Below are positions 52,941 through 62,474 of a stretch of DNA of 64,000 nucleotides, piece by piece. Position 1 is the first letter of the stretch; each line of letters opens with the position of its first letter. This DNA comes from CAZGHS01 sp964525495 (GTDB lineage Bacteria > Patescibacteriota > Microgenomatia > JALYQM01), in NCBI GenBank assembly GCA_964525495.1, contig CAZGHS010000005.1:21186-85185 (forward strand). The letters are read 5' to 3'. The notes under the pieces were generated by a model, which was given only the letters and a program-made list of their open reading frames with translations, did not search any database and was not told the origin of the DNA. The position numbers and the translations under genes were made by a program.

Positions 52941-53989
52941 AAACCTTTTCAGTAATTATTCCAACTCTCAATGCACAACGTACACTAGAAGAATGCTTGC
53001 AATATATTTCCTTACAAAACTATTCCAAAGAGCAATTCGAAGTAATTATTGCTGATGGTGGGTCGACAGATAATACTTTAGAAATCGCTAAACAATACAA
53101 TTGTATCGTTGTACCTAATATGCTCAAAACTGCAGAAGCTGGAAAAATGACAGCTTTGAAGGCGGCAAAAGGAAAATATATCATTTCGATCGATTCAGAT
53201 AATGTTTTATTGGACAAGGACTGGTTTTTAAAAATGCAAAAAGTTTTGGACACTGATGCGGATATCGTTGCTGCCGAGCCAATTGAGTTCGTCTGTCGTC
53301 CTACCGATCACCCTTTAGTGCGATATTTTGCATACCTCGGAATGGGAGATCCACTAAATCTATTTCTTGGAAATTATGACAAAATCAGTGCAGTAACAGG
53401 TAAATGGACATCTCTTAATATTAAAGAGCAAGAAAAAAAAGATGGGTATATAAAAATTAGGTTATATCAGCATGATCAGCTCCCCACGATAGGTGCAAAT
53501 GGTTTTGTAGTAAGACGAGAATTGCTTTCATCACTACAAGATAAACAATATCTTTTCGACGTTGACGTTTTAGATAGTTTAATGATTCAAGAAAGCAATT
53601 CATGTTATATAGCAAAAGTAGATACGGGTGTGGTCCATCTATTCGTCACTGATTTTAAAACATTGATAAGAAAACTCAGAAGGAAAGTGAAAGATTATGT
53701 ATATTATCAGTCAAAAGATTTGCGCGTCACACATAAAAATACAAATCCTATTTTAAGGTTACTTTATCCAGGCGGTCCCAATTTCACTGGACTACTTCTT
53801 TTCATAGTTTGTTGTGTAAGTGTTATCCCTCTTATAATTCAAGCAACGATTGGCTATATTCGTAAGCCAGATTGGGTCTGGATATATCACCCGGTGGTCT
53901 GTTGGATTGCGCTCTACGTATATGGTACAGAGAGAATAAAAAGCATCTTCAAAAAATCTATTTACGATCGGAGTTCTTGGAGTCAGTGA
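52937..53989 (+). CDS. Membrane-bound family 2 glycosyltransferase
   Basis: 350 residues. FSVIIPTLNAQRTLEECL, VIIADGGSTDNTLEIA and ISIDSDNVLL (DxD-type) form the GT-A core, and QHDQLPTIGANGFVVRREL is the acceptor-side motif. Two C-terminal hydrophobic helices (about 275-330) anchor it. The last 32 bases overlap the convergent membrane-protein gene. Confidence 0.87.
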   Translation: MKTFSVIIPTLNAQRTLEECLQYISLQNYSKEQFEVIIADGGSTDNTLEIAKQYNCIVVPNMLKTAEAGKMTALKAAKGKYIISIDSDNVLLDKDWFLKMQKVLDTDADIVAAEPIEFVCRPTDHPLVRYFAYLGMGDPLNLFLGNYDKISAVTGKWTSLNIKEQEKKDGYIKIRLYQHDQLPTIGANGFVVRRELLSSLQDKQYLFDVDVLDSLMIQESNSCYIAKVDTGVVHLFVTDFKTLIRKLRRKVKDYVYYQSKDLRVTHKNTNPILRLLYPGGPNFTGLLLFIVCCVSVIPLIIQATIGYIRKPDWVWIYHPVVCWIALYVYGTERIKSIFKKSIYDRSSWSQ

Positions 53990-55925
53990 TTTGCAACACT
54001 CCTAAACTACATACAACACAGGAAATAAAACAGGTAAGCCCGACGGAAGAAAACAACAACACCAATAAATTTAAATTAAAAATCTGCAGAATAAGACAGA
54101 TGCTAAGAAGAATAAGAGTCAAAAAATATAAAATTTGTAGACGAACTGCATTAAAGGCTACCATACATATCGAAGAAATAGTTATGCCTATAAGCAATGT
54201 TGTGTTAATTGCATTCCAACTTATCAATTGAGCTCCCATAAAAAAAATAAAAACAGCTAAAAATATGAAACTTACCGCGTAAATTACACTATACATCCAT
54301 GAAACAATTATTGTGAATTTCCTAGCATATGCGGTATTAAAGATAAATTTAAGCGCTCGAGTTCTAAGGAGATAAAAGAATTTATAAAGAAAAATTCTAA
54401 ATAAATAGACAAAAAATAGTATCCAGATAATAATGATTAAAGTAAAATATCTCAGTTGAAAAACCGGAACAATAGTAAGTGTGTAGTTGGAAGGATCATG
54501 ATGTGTTTGCTCAGTTACTTTCCAATTAGTTCCAAGTTGTTGACGAATCTGTTCGTCTTGACTTAGATATGTATTTCGCACAGAGACGTTATATGAACTA
54601 TCGTCGCCTTTACTAATAGATACACTTGGAGTTCTTCCAGGAAGAGCAGCAACTCGATCAAGTTGTAAGTATGGTTCATAAACCGGGAGTACTTGGACTG
54701 TAATGCCGGAAAGTTCACTCTCAGGGATGCCAACTTTATTAACAAGTTCAATGCCAGCAGTAGAATCAGAAGAACTTTTCATAAAAACAAGATAATTTGT
54801 GTAATCCCTTGGATGAAAATTAGTTTTACGAAGGACCGTATTAAGCAAATCGTGGCGTGAAGAAGATAACTCAAAGACATTTAAATTTACGTCGCGTGAC
54901 AATCGATACTTCATCTGTAACAAATATGTCTGATTAGGTTCAAAATGAGAGATAGAAAAGTGATATCTTTGGAATTCATCCGTTGAAGAGATTTTCTGCC
55001 ATGATCCTAAATAAGGTGACGGAGTAAATCCAGACAGAGTAAAAATATTTCTAACCGGTTCATTAACTCGAACATTGGGATAAGTGAACAGAGTTGTTCC
55101 GTCCGCCTGTGTAACCTCACTAACACGTTGTATCTGCCCAGATGAAGTCTGCAGTGCAAGTTGAGCGCGCATGCTGGCGGGAACAAAACTCAAATTAAAG
55201 GATGCATTAAAAAGACCCTGCTCCTTTCGCTCAGTAATTGATTTCAAATCATAGCGAATTTCGTGTGGATACCGATTAGAAGAAATGGGGTCGATTTTTT
55301 CTAAAAGTGAATCAAAAATAGAATCGGCTAATGACTGCAAATATTTAGAGTCTTGTTCAGATCTCTTATTCTTTCCTTCTGCAATCCGCATATCTACTTT
55401 ATCGCGGTGTGATAATACGTACATTTTTAACTCGGACAGCTTTTCCATACGAGTAAATCCGGAATCAGGAATTATACGAAAATGGTTTTCTATATCCACC
55501 AAATATCTACCCAGAATATGTTCCCAGCTATCTGGAGCGAGGGCCGAGTAATTCTTTATTAAATCGTCGTAGGTAGGATATGATCCATAAATTCGTAGGT
55601 CAGTATGCCAAGCAAAAATCTCAGAGATACGTTTAGACGCAAAAAATAGAGGAGTATATGTATGAAATGTTCGATCTAGAGTTTCGTTTAGTTGAGTTAG
55701 AAAATACTTTTTACTCGTAGGCGACGTTGATACATGTGGTTCGGTAAAAACATAATCATACGTAGGAACAGTGCGTTGAGGCGTAAAAAAGAAAGTTTGA
55801 GTCGTATAGTAGTACGAAGCAAGAGAAATATTGGGCGGTGAGTACTGACGAAAAGCCTGAAACAAAAACAAAACAGTCAAAATACTGATAAAAACGAATG
55901 AGTTTATAAATCGAGTTCTCTTCAT
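53958..55925 (-). CDS. Large membrane protein with extracytoplasmic domain, unknown function
   Basis: 655 residues. One N-terminal helix (about 8-28), then about 450 mostly beta-rich extracytoplasmic residues (YDYVFTEPHVSTS, LSFVPASMRAQLALQ, HFEPNQTYLLQMKYRL) and four hydrophobic helices in the last 180 residues (FTLIIIIWILFFVYLF and others). No glycosyltransferase motif was found. Its ATG overlaps the stop of the preceding gene (ATGA). Last gene of the minus-strand operon. Perhaps a partner of the two large membrane proteins upstream. Confidence 0.7.
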   Translation of the reverse strand: MKRTRFINSFVFISILTVLFLFQAFRQYSPPNISLASYYYTTQTFFFTPQRTVPTYDYVFTEPHVSTSPTSKKYFLTQLNETLDRTFHTYTPLFFASKRISEIFAWHTDLRIYGSYPTYDDLIKNYSALAPDSWEHILGRYLVDIENHFRIIPDSGFTRMEKLSELKMYVLSHRDKVDMRIAEGKNKRSEQDSKYLQSLADSIFDSLLEKIDPISSNRYPHEIRYDLKSITERKEQGLFNASFNLSFVPASMRAQLALQTSSGQIQRVSEVTQADGTTLFTYPNVRVNEPVRNIFTLSGFTPSPYLGSWQKISSTDEFQRYHFSISHFEPNQTYLLQMKYRLSRDVNLNVFELSSSRHDLLNTVLRKTNFHPRDYTNYLVFMKSSSDSTAGIELVNKVGIPESELSGITVQVLPVYEPYLQLDRVAALPGRTPSVSISKGDDSSYNVSVRNTYLSQDEQIRQQLGTNWKVTEQTHHDPSNYTLTIVPVFQLRYFTLIIIIWILFFVYLFRIFLYKFFYLLRTRALKFIFNTAYARKFTIIVSWMYSVIYAVSFIFLAVFIFFMGAQLISWNAINTTLLIGITISSICMVAFNAVRLQILYFLTLILLSICLILQIFNLNLLVLLFSSVGLTCFISCVVCSLGVLQITDSKNSDRK

Positions 55926-58066
55926 AATGACGACTTCCAACGTGAGCGCCTAAATAAGATAACAGTAACAATACTCAATAGAGCAATTCCACACATCAGT
56001 ATCAAGCCTAAATAAATATTATCTTGAGTTTTAAAATAAAGAGTCGCTGAAAAATTAAGCGAGCCATCGGGGTTAATAGAATACAATCGTTTGTCCAGCT
56101 TGGCCTTAATAAACTCGGGATCTATATAAAATGCATTAGTATTTAAATCAGTGGCATAGTGAAAATCTTGTGGTAAAAAGTACTGGGCGTCATAAAGTTG
56201 GCTCAAATAACTAAATGAGCCAGCACGAAGACTCCAGTCAGGGTGAAAGGCTTCACTAAAATTAATATATATAGGTTTTGAAATATTAGTTAATTCAAAA
56301 TCATAGTGATCAGGGCTAATAAAGCGAGGATAAATATTTATAAACATATTGGATTGAGTATAAGTATCCAACTCACTAGTTAAATACACTTTACTTCTAT
56401 ATCCTTCATTTTCAAACACAATAACTTCATCAGTCCCAATATCCTTTCTTCTCAAAAAGGAAAGCGTGTCAAGCGCTTTTACAAACTCACTCCGCTCAGT
56501 TTCATAAAAAGAGAAAAGGTTGTCATCATTTGCCTTATCTGCAAGTGGCACCATCACATATTTTACCGAGAGGATATCAATAATTCGATCAAAATATGGA
56601 TGTTGAAGCAGATATAGCATAAGGGAGTCATCTTCCAGGGAACTATTAAATCGCTTTTCAGCAACAAAGGAGGACAAACTATTGTAAATAAGCCAGTGGG
56701 TATCATTACGGGGATGAAACTGCGTTGAGGTACTCCAACGAGGGTTGAGCGGCACCCACAAAGTTTTAAAGTAGGAATCTTGAGACTGAATAAAAGTATT
56801 AGTTAAGACATAATCACGAGGAATAGTTCGTGGGGTAATAAGTGTTTTAACCTCTTGTGTAAAAAAACCTCGCGAATCTACTAAAACTATCATAATAATG
56901 ATGATGGGTACGATCCATCTAAGTATCAAGATTGATTTAAGCTTCGTCTCTTCCCACAGCCAAGAAATCAGAAAACCTATTAATGCACTATACCCCAAGG
57001 CAACAATAAAAAAGAACTTACTTGCCTCTCTGAAAGCATTAAAACCAGGAAAAGATGCATAGAGCCACATATAAATACCGGGAAAGGGCGTATTATCCTG
57101 TTTCGCAAGCAAAATTCCAAGTAAACTCACAAAGCCAAAAAAAACTGAATATTTATTCTTCCTTGCAAAAAATAGCCCACACAAAGCAAACACCGGTAAA
57201 AACCATCTATAAAAAGGAATCGACTGTCTGACAAAAGCAGTAGGTTCGGTGCCTGTCCAAAACGGATGACTAAGTGTAATAGAATTTGAAAATAGAAGAA
57301 ATTCTGATCCAAAAAGGTCTCTATTAAAAATCGCATTTGAACTCAATGTCCCAAGTGAAGTATATCCATACAGCCAATAAAAATTAGTTAATATTACAAT
57401 GCCAAAAACCAAAAAAAGAAAACTTGAATACCGTACAATTTGACGAAAAAAATTCTTGCGATCAATAAGAAAAAAAGAAAAGTAAATAAAATAAAAAATT
57501 ACTATCCATCCAACAACATAAAATCCTCGAAACTCATAGAACGACAACAAAGATGCAGTAAGTCCTGCAAGCAATGCATACCAATAACTTCGTCTTTCCA
57601 ATGTCAAGATAAATAGTAGTAAAAAGAGTGGAGCCAGCGCAAAAGCCATCATCAAAGTAAGATGCCCAAGGCGTGCATTTAGAAAATAAGTGTTGTAGCT
57701 AAAAACAAGCGAACCAAAGAGAGCCCCATGAGGAGAATTACTGACTTTTCTAATTAAAAAATATGACGAAATTACACAAACAATAACACTCGGAAAAAAA
57801 TAAAGAATACGCTCGCTAATGGCAAAGTTTGTAACATATCCCAGCCCTCCCCACAAAACATTAATTGGATAGAAAGAAAGCCCTAAGTCGACATATCCTT
57901 GATGAGTACTATTCCAAATATGGGGTAAGGAAAAAAGCGCACGCTGGGACTCCAAAGTAAAGTATCCCCAATCAGCATGAGTATTAACAGAGTAATCGAA
58001 AAACCACCCTCTATGCAAAACAATAGAAAAGATTAAAAGTAGTCCAAGGAAAATCTTGTCTCTCAT
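55922..58066 (-). CDS. YfhO/GT-C-like large membrane protein
   Basis: 714 residues and about twelve hydrophobic helices followed by a C-terminal extracytoplasmic domain of about 240 residues. Early loop: SVNTHADWGYFTLESQ and GYVDLGLSFYPINVLWGG. YfhO and AftD-type proteins share this many-helix plus outer-domain plan; YfhO is linked to glycosylation of cell-wall polymers. It overlaps its upstream neighbour by 4 bases and its downstream neighbour by 4. Sugar specificity unknown. Confidence 0.74.
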   Translation of the reverse strand: MRDKIFLGLLLIFSIVLHRGWFFDYSVNTHADWGYFTLESQRALFSLPHIWNSTHQGYVDLGLSFYPINVLWGGLGYVTNFAISERILYFFPSVIVCVISSYFLIRKVSNSPHGALFGSLVFSYNTYFLNARLGHLTLMMAFALAPLFLLLFILTLERRSYWYALLAGLTASLLSFYEFRGFYVVGWIVIFYFIYFSFFLIDRKNFFRQIVRYSSFLFLVFGIVILTNFYWLYGYTSLGTLSSNAIFNRDLFGSEFLLFSNSITLSHPFWTGTEPTAFVRQSIPFYRWFLPVFALCGLFFARKNKYSVFFGFVSLLGILLAKQDNTPFPGIYMWLYASFPGFNAFREASKFFFIVALGYSALIGFLISWLWEETKLKSILILRWIVPIIIIMIVLVDSRGFFTQEVKTLITPRTIPRDYVLTNTFIQSQDSYFKTLWVPLNPRWSTSTQFHPRNDTHWLIYNSLSSFVAEKRFNSSLEDDSLMLYLLQHPYFDRIIDILSVKYVMVPLADKANDDNLFSFYETERSEFVKALDTLSFLRRKDIGTDEVIVFENEGYRSKVYLTSELDTYTQSNMFINIYPRFISPDHYDFELTNISKPIYINFSEAFHPDWSLRAGSFSYLSQLYDAQYFLPQDFHYATDLNTNAFYIDPEFIKAKLDKRLYSINPDGSLNFSATLYFKTQDNIYLGLILMCGIALLSIVTVILFRRSRWKSSL

Positions 58067-58833
58067 TTTTTTCGATACACGATCAATATACTTCCCATAA
58101 TATATTTAAAAGGCCAGTGAGTACACATAAATTCTTTGACATTAGCTCCTAAACCAACACTATACACGGTCGTCCCATACCAAGTCACAACGTCCAAGTT
58201 ATTTCGCTTTGCCCACCATACTAAATCAACAGGATTAGTCAGGTTTATTGCGTCATCGTCTGGATGAAAATCCGAACGTTCTACCGGAGGAAAAGTATCA
58301 AACACAGGTTGCTTCAGAAAGAAATTTATAATACTTTTCATCAATAGAAAAACTAAATTTGTTAATTTCCGATATATCCCTGAGGTCCGGTAGTGATACG
58401 AATTAGTTAGCGAAAGGAAATTAGGAGTACAAACAACGATAAAACCTCCAGGCTTTGTAACACGAATACTTTCAGTCAAAAATCGTGAAACATTTTCAAC
58501 GTGCTCTAAAACATTAAATGATCCGACCATATCAAAGTCGTTATCTAAAAACGGAAGGGTTGAACCATCATATTTTAGATATGTACCACATTTTTTCTGT
58601 GCAATTATGAGAGAAGAATCAGAAATTTCTACCCCACTTGCCTTATACCCTTCCTGAGCAAGATAATCAACAACAATCCCGGTACCACAACCAACATCGA
58701 GAAAAGTTTTTTCGGTGCTTACATATGCTTGAATAGTATCAATATATCGTCTAAAGTCCGACACATCTTGCGTTTCCAAAAAATCAGAATACAAACTATT
58801 GTGCAAATAATAATCATGGTGATGACTGGCCAT
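58063..58833 (-). CDS. Class I SAM-dependent methyltransferase
   Basis: 256 residues. SAM-binding motif I is FLDVGCGTGIVVDYL, with GVEISDSSLIIAQKK and DMVGSFNVLEHVENV (UbiE/Coq5-like group). VTKPGGFIVVCTPNFLS closes the Rossmann core. Likely modifies a sugar or lipid-linked intermediate, judging by the operon. The ATG at 58833 follows a TATAAT box by 10 bases with GAGG between; an in-frame ATG 12 bases earlier exists. Confidence 0.85.
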   Translation of the reverse strand: MASHHHDYYLHNSLYSDFLETQDVSDFRRYIDTIQAYVSTEKTFLDVGCGTGIVVDYLAQEGYKASGVEISDSSLIIAQKKCGTYLKYDGSTLPFLDNDFDMVGSFNVLEHVENVSRFLTESIRVTKPGGFIVVCTPNFLSLTNSYHYRTSGIYRKLTNLVFLLMKSIINFFLKQPVFDTFPPVERSDFHPDDDAINLTNPVDLVWWAKRNNLDVVTWYGTTVYSVGLGANVKEFMCTHWPFKYIMGSILIVYRKK

Positions 58834-58843
58834 ACAAAACCTC

Positions 58844-58849
58844 ATTATA
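58844..58849 (-). promoter_or_regulatory. Possible internal -10 element of the minus-strand operon
   Basis: TATAAT on the minus strand, 10 bases before the methyltransferase ATG and within the intergenic space after the oxidoreductase gene. Confidence 0.35.
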
Positions 58850-58855
58850 CGGATA

Positions 58856-60178
58856 CTATGCAAGACTATTAATAACTAATGCCGAAACCTCTTTAGCTTG
58901 TTTAACTGCAAAATTAGTCCCTCTATCCTCGGGATATATTTGTGAAAAATTTGCAAGAAATACACCAGGAATAGGAGTCTGATACGAAGGCATTTTTTTA
59001 AGATAATTTTTGTCTACCACATGCTGCGCGTGTCTTAGACGGAAAATATGCCGTGCAGTTACTCCCTCTATATCAAATTCAGGAAAGATCGAATTCAAAT
59101 AATAAAACCATTCATCGATAAGTGAGTCCTCGGGCATATCAAGATAACGGTGTCCATCTGGCAAATATGTTCCAAGATAATATACCTCTTCATCCTTATA
59201 AAGAGATCGATCAACAAGGTTAGTATGACAAATAAAAGCAAGAAACGGGGAATTTAAATCATTTACATTATTCCAATAATAGTCAGTTAGTTTTTGTTTA
59301 GAAGTAAATATCACGCAAACCGCATGCAAATAAGATATTGATTCCAGGGAACGCTTATAATCCTCAGTTACAGAATCGTTTCGTGCAATCAAGCGAGAGA
59401 AGACTGAAGAAGGAATTGTACAAATCACTCTATCATAACGACGTTGAACATTTGCCTGGGCTACAAGAATTTTTTTGGACTGATGATCGTACTGGATCGA
59501 TTGCACGGGAGAACTAAGGTTTACTTCTACACCCTGGCGATGTAACATGTCCGAAAGTGCTGTAACTATCACTTGGAAACCTCCCTTAAAATATCCAAGC
59601 GTTTCCTGAGTAATGTCTTTAGTTCGAGAGTTCGCGCGCGTATGTATCCTTGCCCACAACCAAGCCATTGACACTTTATCATACTGCTCATGAAACTTTC
59701 CGCGAAGTAAAGGCTCCCATATAACTTGAAAACCTCGTTTACCTGAACAGCTCTTCATCCAATCCGATGCAGTAACGTTCACGTATTTTTTCCAGTTACG
59801 AGTTTTTTGCAAATATAAAACAACCAATCCAAGTCTAATGCGATCCAGAATAGGCAAGGGTTTAAAAAGCAAAAGATCTCGCGGCGACATAAAAGGATAT
59901 AATACTTTGTCGTAAAACAAACCGATGGATCCTTTATGCCAAAGTAAAGAATCTTCAATACCAAGCTCCTTAACTAAATCAATAATATGTGAATCAGTAG
60001 TAAATATATGATGATACGCCTTTTCAAGAGAGGTTCCATTAAGGGGAAATCCTGCCGCTAAACCACCGAGTTGGTTTGACTGTTCATAAATTGTAACTCG
60101 GTGTCCTAGGCGACTCAAAAAGTACGCACAGACCATACCATTCAAACCACCACCAAGTATCGCAATATCTTTTGACAT
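58856..60178 (-). CDS. FAD-dependent oxidoreductase, UDP-galactopyranose-mutase-like
   Basis: 440 residues. FAD motif AILGGGLNGMVCAYFLSRLG, then YEQSNQLGGLAAGF and KAYHHIFTTDSHI; C-terminal IYPEDRGTNFAVKQAKEV closes the FAD site. Members of this group act on sugars, carotenoids or polyprenols. In a glycan operon a sugar or lipid-linked substrate is likelier; substrate unknown. The ATG at 60178 lies one base after the preceding stop; a longer start at 60205 would overlap it. Confidence 0.8.
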   Translation of the reverse strand: MSKDIAILGGGLNGMVCAYFLSRLGHRVTIYEQSNQLGGLAAGFPLNGTSLEKAYHHIFTTDSHIIDLVKELGIEDSLLWHKGSIGLFYDKVLYPFMSPRDLLLFKPLPILDRIRLGLVVLYLQKTRNWKKYVNVTASDWMKSCSGKRGFQVIWEPLLRGKFHEQYDKVSMAWLWARIHTRANSRTKDITQETLGYFKGGFQVIVTALSDMLHRQGVEVNLSSPVQSIQYDHQSKKILVAQANVQRRYDRVICTIPSSVFSRLIARNDSVTEDYKRSLESISYLHAVCVIFTSKQKLTDYYWNNVNDLNSPFLAFICHTNLVDRSLYKDEEVYYLGTYLPDGHRYLDMPEDSLIDEWFYYLNSIFPEFDIEGVTARHIFRLRHAQHVVDKNYLKKMPSYQTPIPGVFLANFSQIYPEDRGTNFAVKQAKEVSALVINSLA

Positions 60179-60179
60179 A

Positions 60180-62468
60180 TTATTTAACAATCGTATAACG
60201 TCCACTCGCTTCAGTAATCTGAGATTGAAGAGAGTGCCACTCAGATTCAGTAAACAAGAGAGGAGTACTCATAACAATTGATCCAGATCCATCTCGTTGT
60301 CGAAAATTAATACCTACACGTTCAATATTTTTGAAGACATCAGATTTCAACTCAATTAAACTCCAGCCAAATTCTCCCTGAACTGAAGAAGGAGAAAGTG
60401 TTGACACCACTGTATCACCGACTTGAATCTCTATAAATACTTGCTTAAAACGGTCATCATTTTCTGGAAAATGAAGCATACCAATAGCAAGTATGTAATT
60501 TTCCTTCTGGACACCATCCCGATAAAAAATACCAGTAAGCTCCTGATCAATAGTGTATACAGGCTGAGGAATAAAAAGCTTTTCAGTCACAATTAGGTGT
60601 TGAGTGTTTGGATCAAGTACATACGATGGGAATCGACGCGAGTTATCAACATCAACAATATAGCGATCATTACGAAGCATATCCTCCAGAAAATACTCTT
60701 GCACAGTCGTATCAACAAGAAATTGCGGCTCACTATCTGTTACAAAACAATATCCTAGACGGAAATTTCCATACGAAGGTTTACACTCTTTTGATCGGTC
60801 AACCGGATTATAAACAGATAGTTCTCCAAATTGATTGGAAAATGGCATTAGAGAAGCAAATCCATCAACATCGAAATCTTTGTAGACACTAGACCAAAGA
60901 AAATAGCGGTCCACAATTACGGTATCGATACCTACAAACTCCAAAGCGCGAACTATATCATGAACAGGAACAGAAAAGTCAGTAAGAGAATGAATCTCAG
61001 CGAGCTTTGGAGAGTACCAATAATAATCAATACTATACAAATTCGGAAGAGAAAACAAAGAATTAAAAGGATTTGTATAAAGCAATCGAGGAAGCTCCGA
61101 GGAAGACCAAGAATAATTTCCTGTTATATTTTTAAACCAAGGGAGGGAGTGAGGAAAATATACCTTAGAACTCTTGTCCTTGAGCTCGGAGTCTAATTGA
61201 AAATACGATTCTGGTATGTGCATTACACGGATATCTTTACGATGAGCATACGCATGTTGTACAGGAAGGATTAAGAAAAAAATAATAATAAAAAGATAAA
61301 TAATACGAAATAAAATAAACGGCTTGTTTCTAAGTGCTAATAAACCAGAATAGGTAACAATAAAAGCAATAAGTAGTTGAAAAACAAGAAACTTATGCGT
61401 TGCTCTTATCGTATCCATTAAGAAAACATGCTTAAAAATCCAATCATAAACAGGAATTGGTGAATAAACTCCCATAATAAAAAGTGAACATAAAATGTAA
61501 GAACTTAAAAGAAAAAGCTTATACTTCCATTGTAGTTCTGAAACGAAAAATAAATACAATAACAACACAATAAATAAGAGTGCCAACCAAAAGTTTGTAC
61601 CTGAGTAATTAGTAAATAAGGAAAATGCATCAATTGCTGGAAACGAGTGGTAGTTAGTAAAAATCCGTGTTCGTTCAAAATTGAGAACAGACCAAATGAA
61701 TGGAATATTTAACAAAACTGCAACCAGCCCACTAGCAAAAAGAAAAACTAAAAACCGAATCCAAAAAAAGCGCCACTTGAGAAAATAAATAACAAGTGTA
61801 AATCCTAAAAGGTATACGAAAATAGGGAGATGGCTCACACTAATACTCATAAAACCACTACAAAGGAAACCAAATATAAAGCTACAAATTGCCCAGTCCT
61901 TATTACTTTGATGAGATATTCTCTGCATAAGCCAAGGAACGAAGGCAAAATAAAGTACAAATAGCGAATAAGTAAGCCCTTCATTCGATTCTCCAATCAG
62001 TGCAAATCGAATAGGAGCAACGATAAAAACAAACGAAGATATAAGAAAAATAATTCGTGAGAACTGCTGAAAGTGAACTCGCACAAAAATGTACAAAGAA
62101 CTTAGCTGAATAATAACGCTTAACAACAAAAAAAATACAAACGCATTAAATCCAAGAAACTCCCCAATTGAATACAGACCTAACTTAAAAAACGAGTACC
62201 AGCGAGAATAGTGGAAAAACGCAGGACATTGTTCACAGGCCTGGCTATTCAAAGCAAAATCAGTGCCCGATGCAAAGTCTTCAAAAATATGAGCCAAATG
62301 TCCACGATAATCAAAAGAAAAAACATATTCTCCTACGACAAATGCGCGTTCGTTACCTACCAACAAGTTAAGAACAACGGCCGAAATAAAGATAATTGAG
62401 ATAAGCGAGAAATAAAAACGGTGAAGCAGTACAAATACTTTTATATCTAGCAACATGGGTCTAAACAT
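60180..62468 (-). CDS. Large GT-C-like membrane protein with outer C-terminal domain
   Basis: 762 residues. About eleven hydrophobic helices in the first 420 residues, with an early loop FSFDYRGHLAHIFEDFASGTD and a NSQACEQCPAFFHYSRW Cys pair. The last 340 residues are extracytoplasmic and beta-rich. The plan (helices, then outer domain) is like that of the 714-residue protein in the same operon. AAGGAA 3 bases before the ATG supports the start and overlaps the upstream stop. Confidence 0.72.
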   Translation of the reverse strand: MFRPMLLDIKVFVLLHRFYFSLISIIFISAVVLNLLVGNERAFVVGEYVFSFDYRGHLAHIFEDFASGTDFALNSQACEQCPAFFHYSRWYSFFKLGLYSIGEFLGFNAFVFFLLLSVIIQLSSLYIFVRVHFQQFSRIIFLISSFVFIVAPIRFALIGESNEGLTYSLFVLYFAFVPWLMQRISHQSNKDWAICSFIFGFLCSGFMSISVSHLPIFVYLLGFTLVIYFLKWRFFWIRFLVFLFASGLVAVLLNIPFIWSVLNFERTRIFTNYHSFPAIDAFSLFTNYSGTNFWLALLFIVLLLYLFFVSELQWKYKLFLLSSYILCSLFIMGVYSPIPVYDWIFKHVFLMDTIRATHKFLVFQLLIAFIVTYSGLLALRNKPFILFRIIYLFIIIFFLILPVQHAYAHRKDIRVMHIPESYFQLDSELKDKSSKVYFPHSLPWFKNITGNYSWSSSELPRLLYTNPFNSLFSLPNLYSIDYYWYSPKLAEIHSLTDFSVPVHDIVRALEFVGIDTVIVDRYFLWSSVYKDFDVDGFASLMPFSNQFGELSVYNPVDRSKECKPSYGNFRLGYCFVTDSEPQFLVDTTVQEYFLEDMLRNDRYIVDVDNSRRFPSYVLDPNTQHLIVTEKLFIPQPVYTIDQELTGIFYRDGVQKENYILAIGMLHFPENDDRFKQVFIEIQVGDTVVSTLSPSSVQGEFGWSLIELKSDVFKNIERVGINFRQRDGSGSIVMSTPLLFTESEWHSLQSQITEASGRYTIVK

Positions 62469-62474
62469 ACTTCC

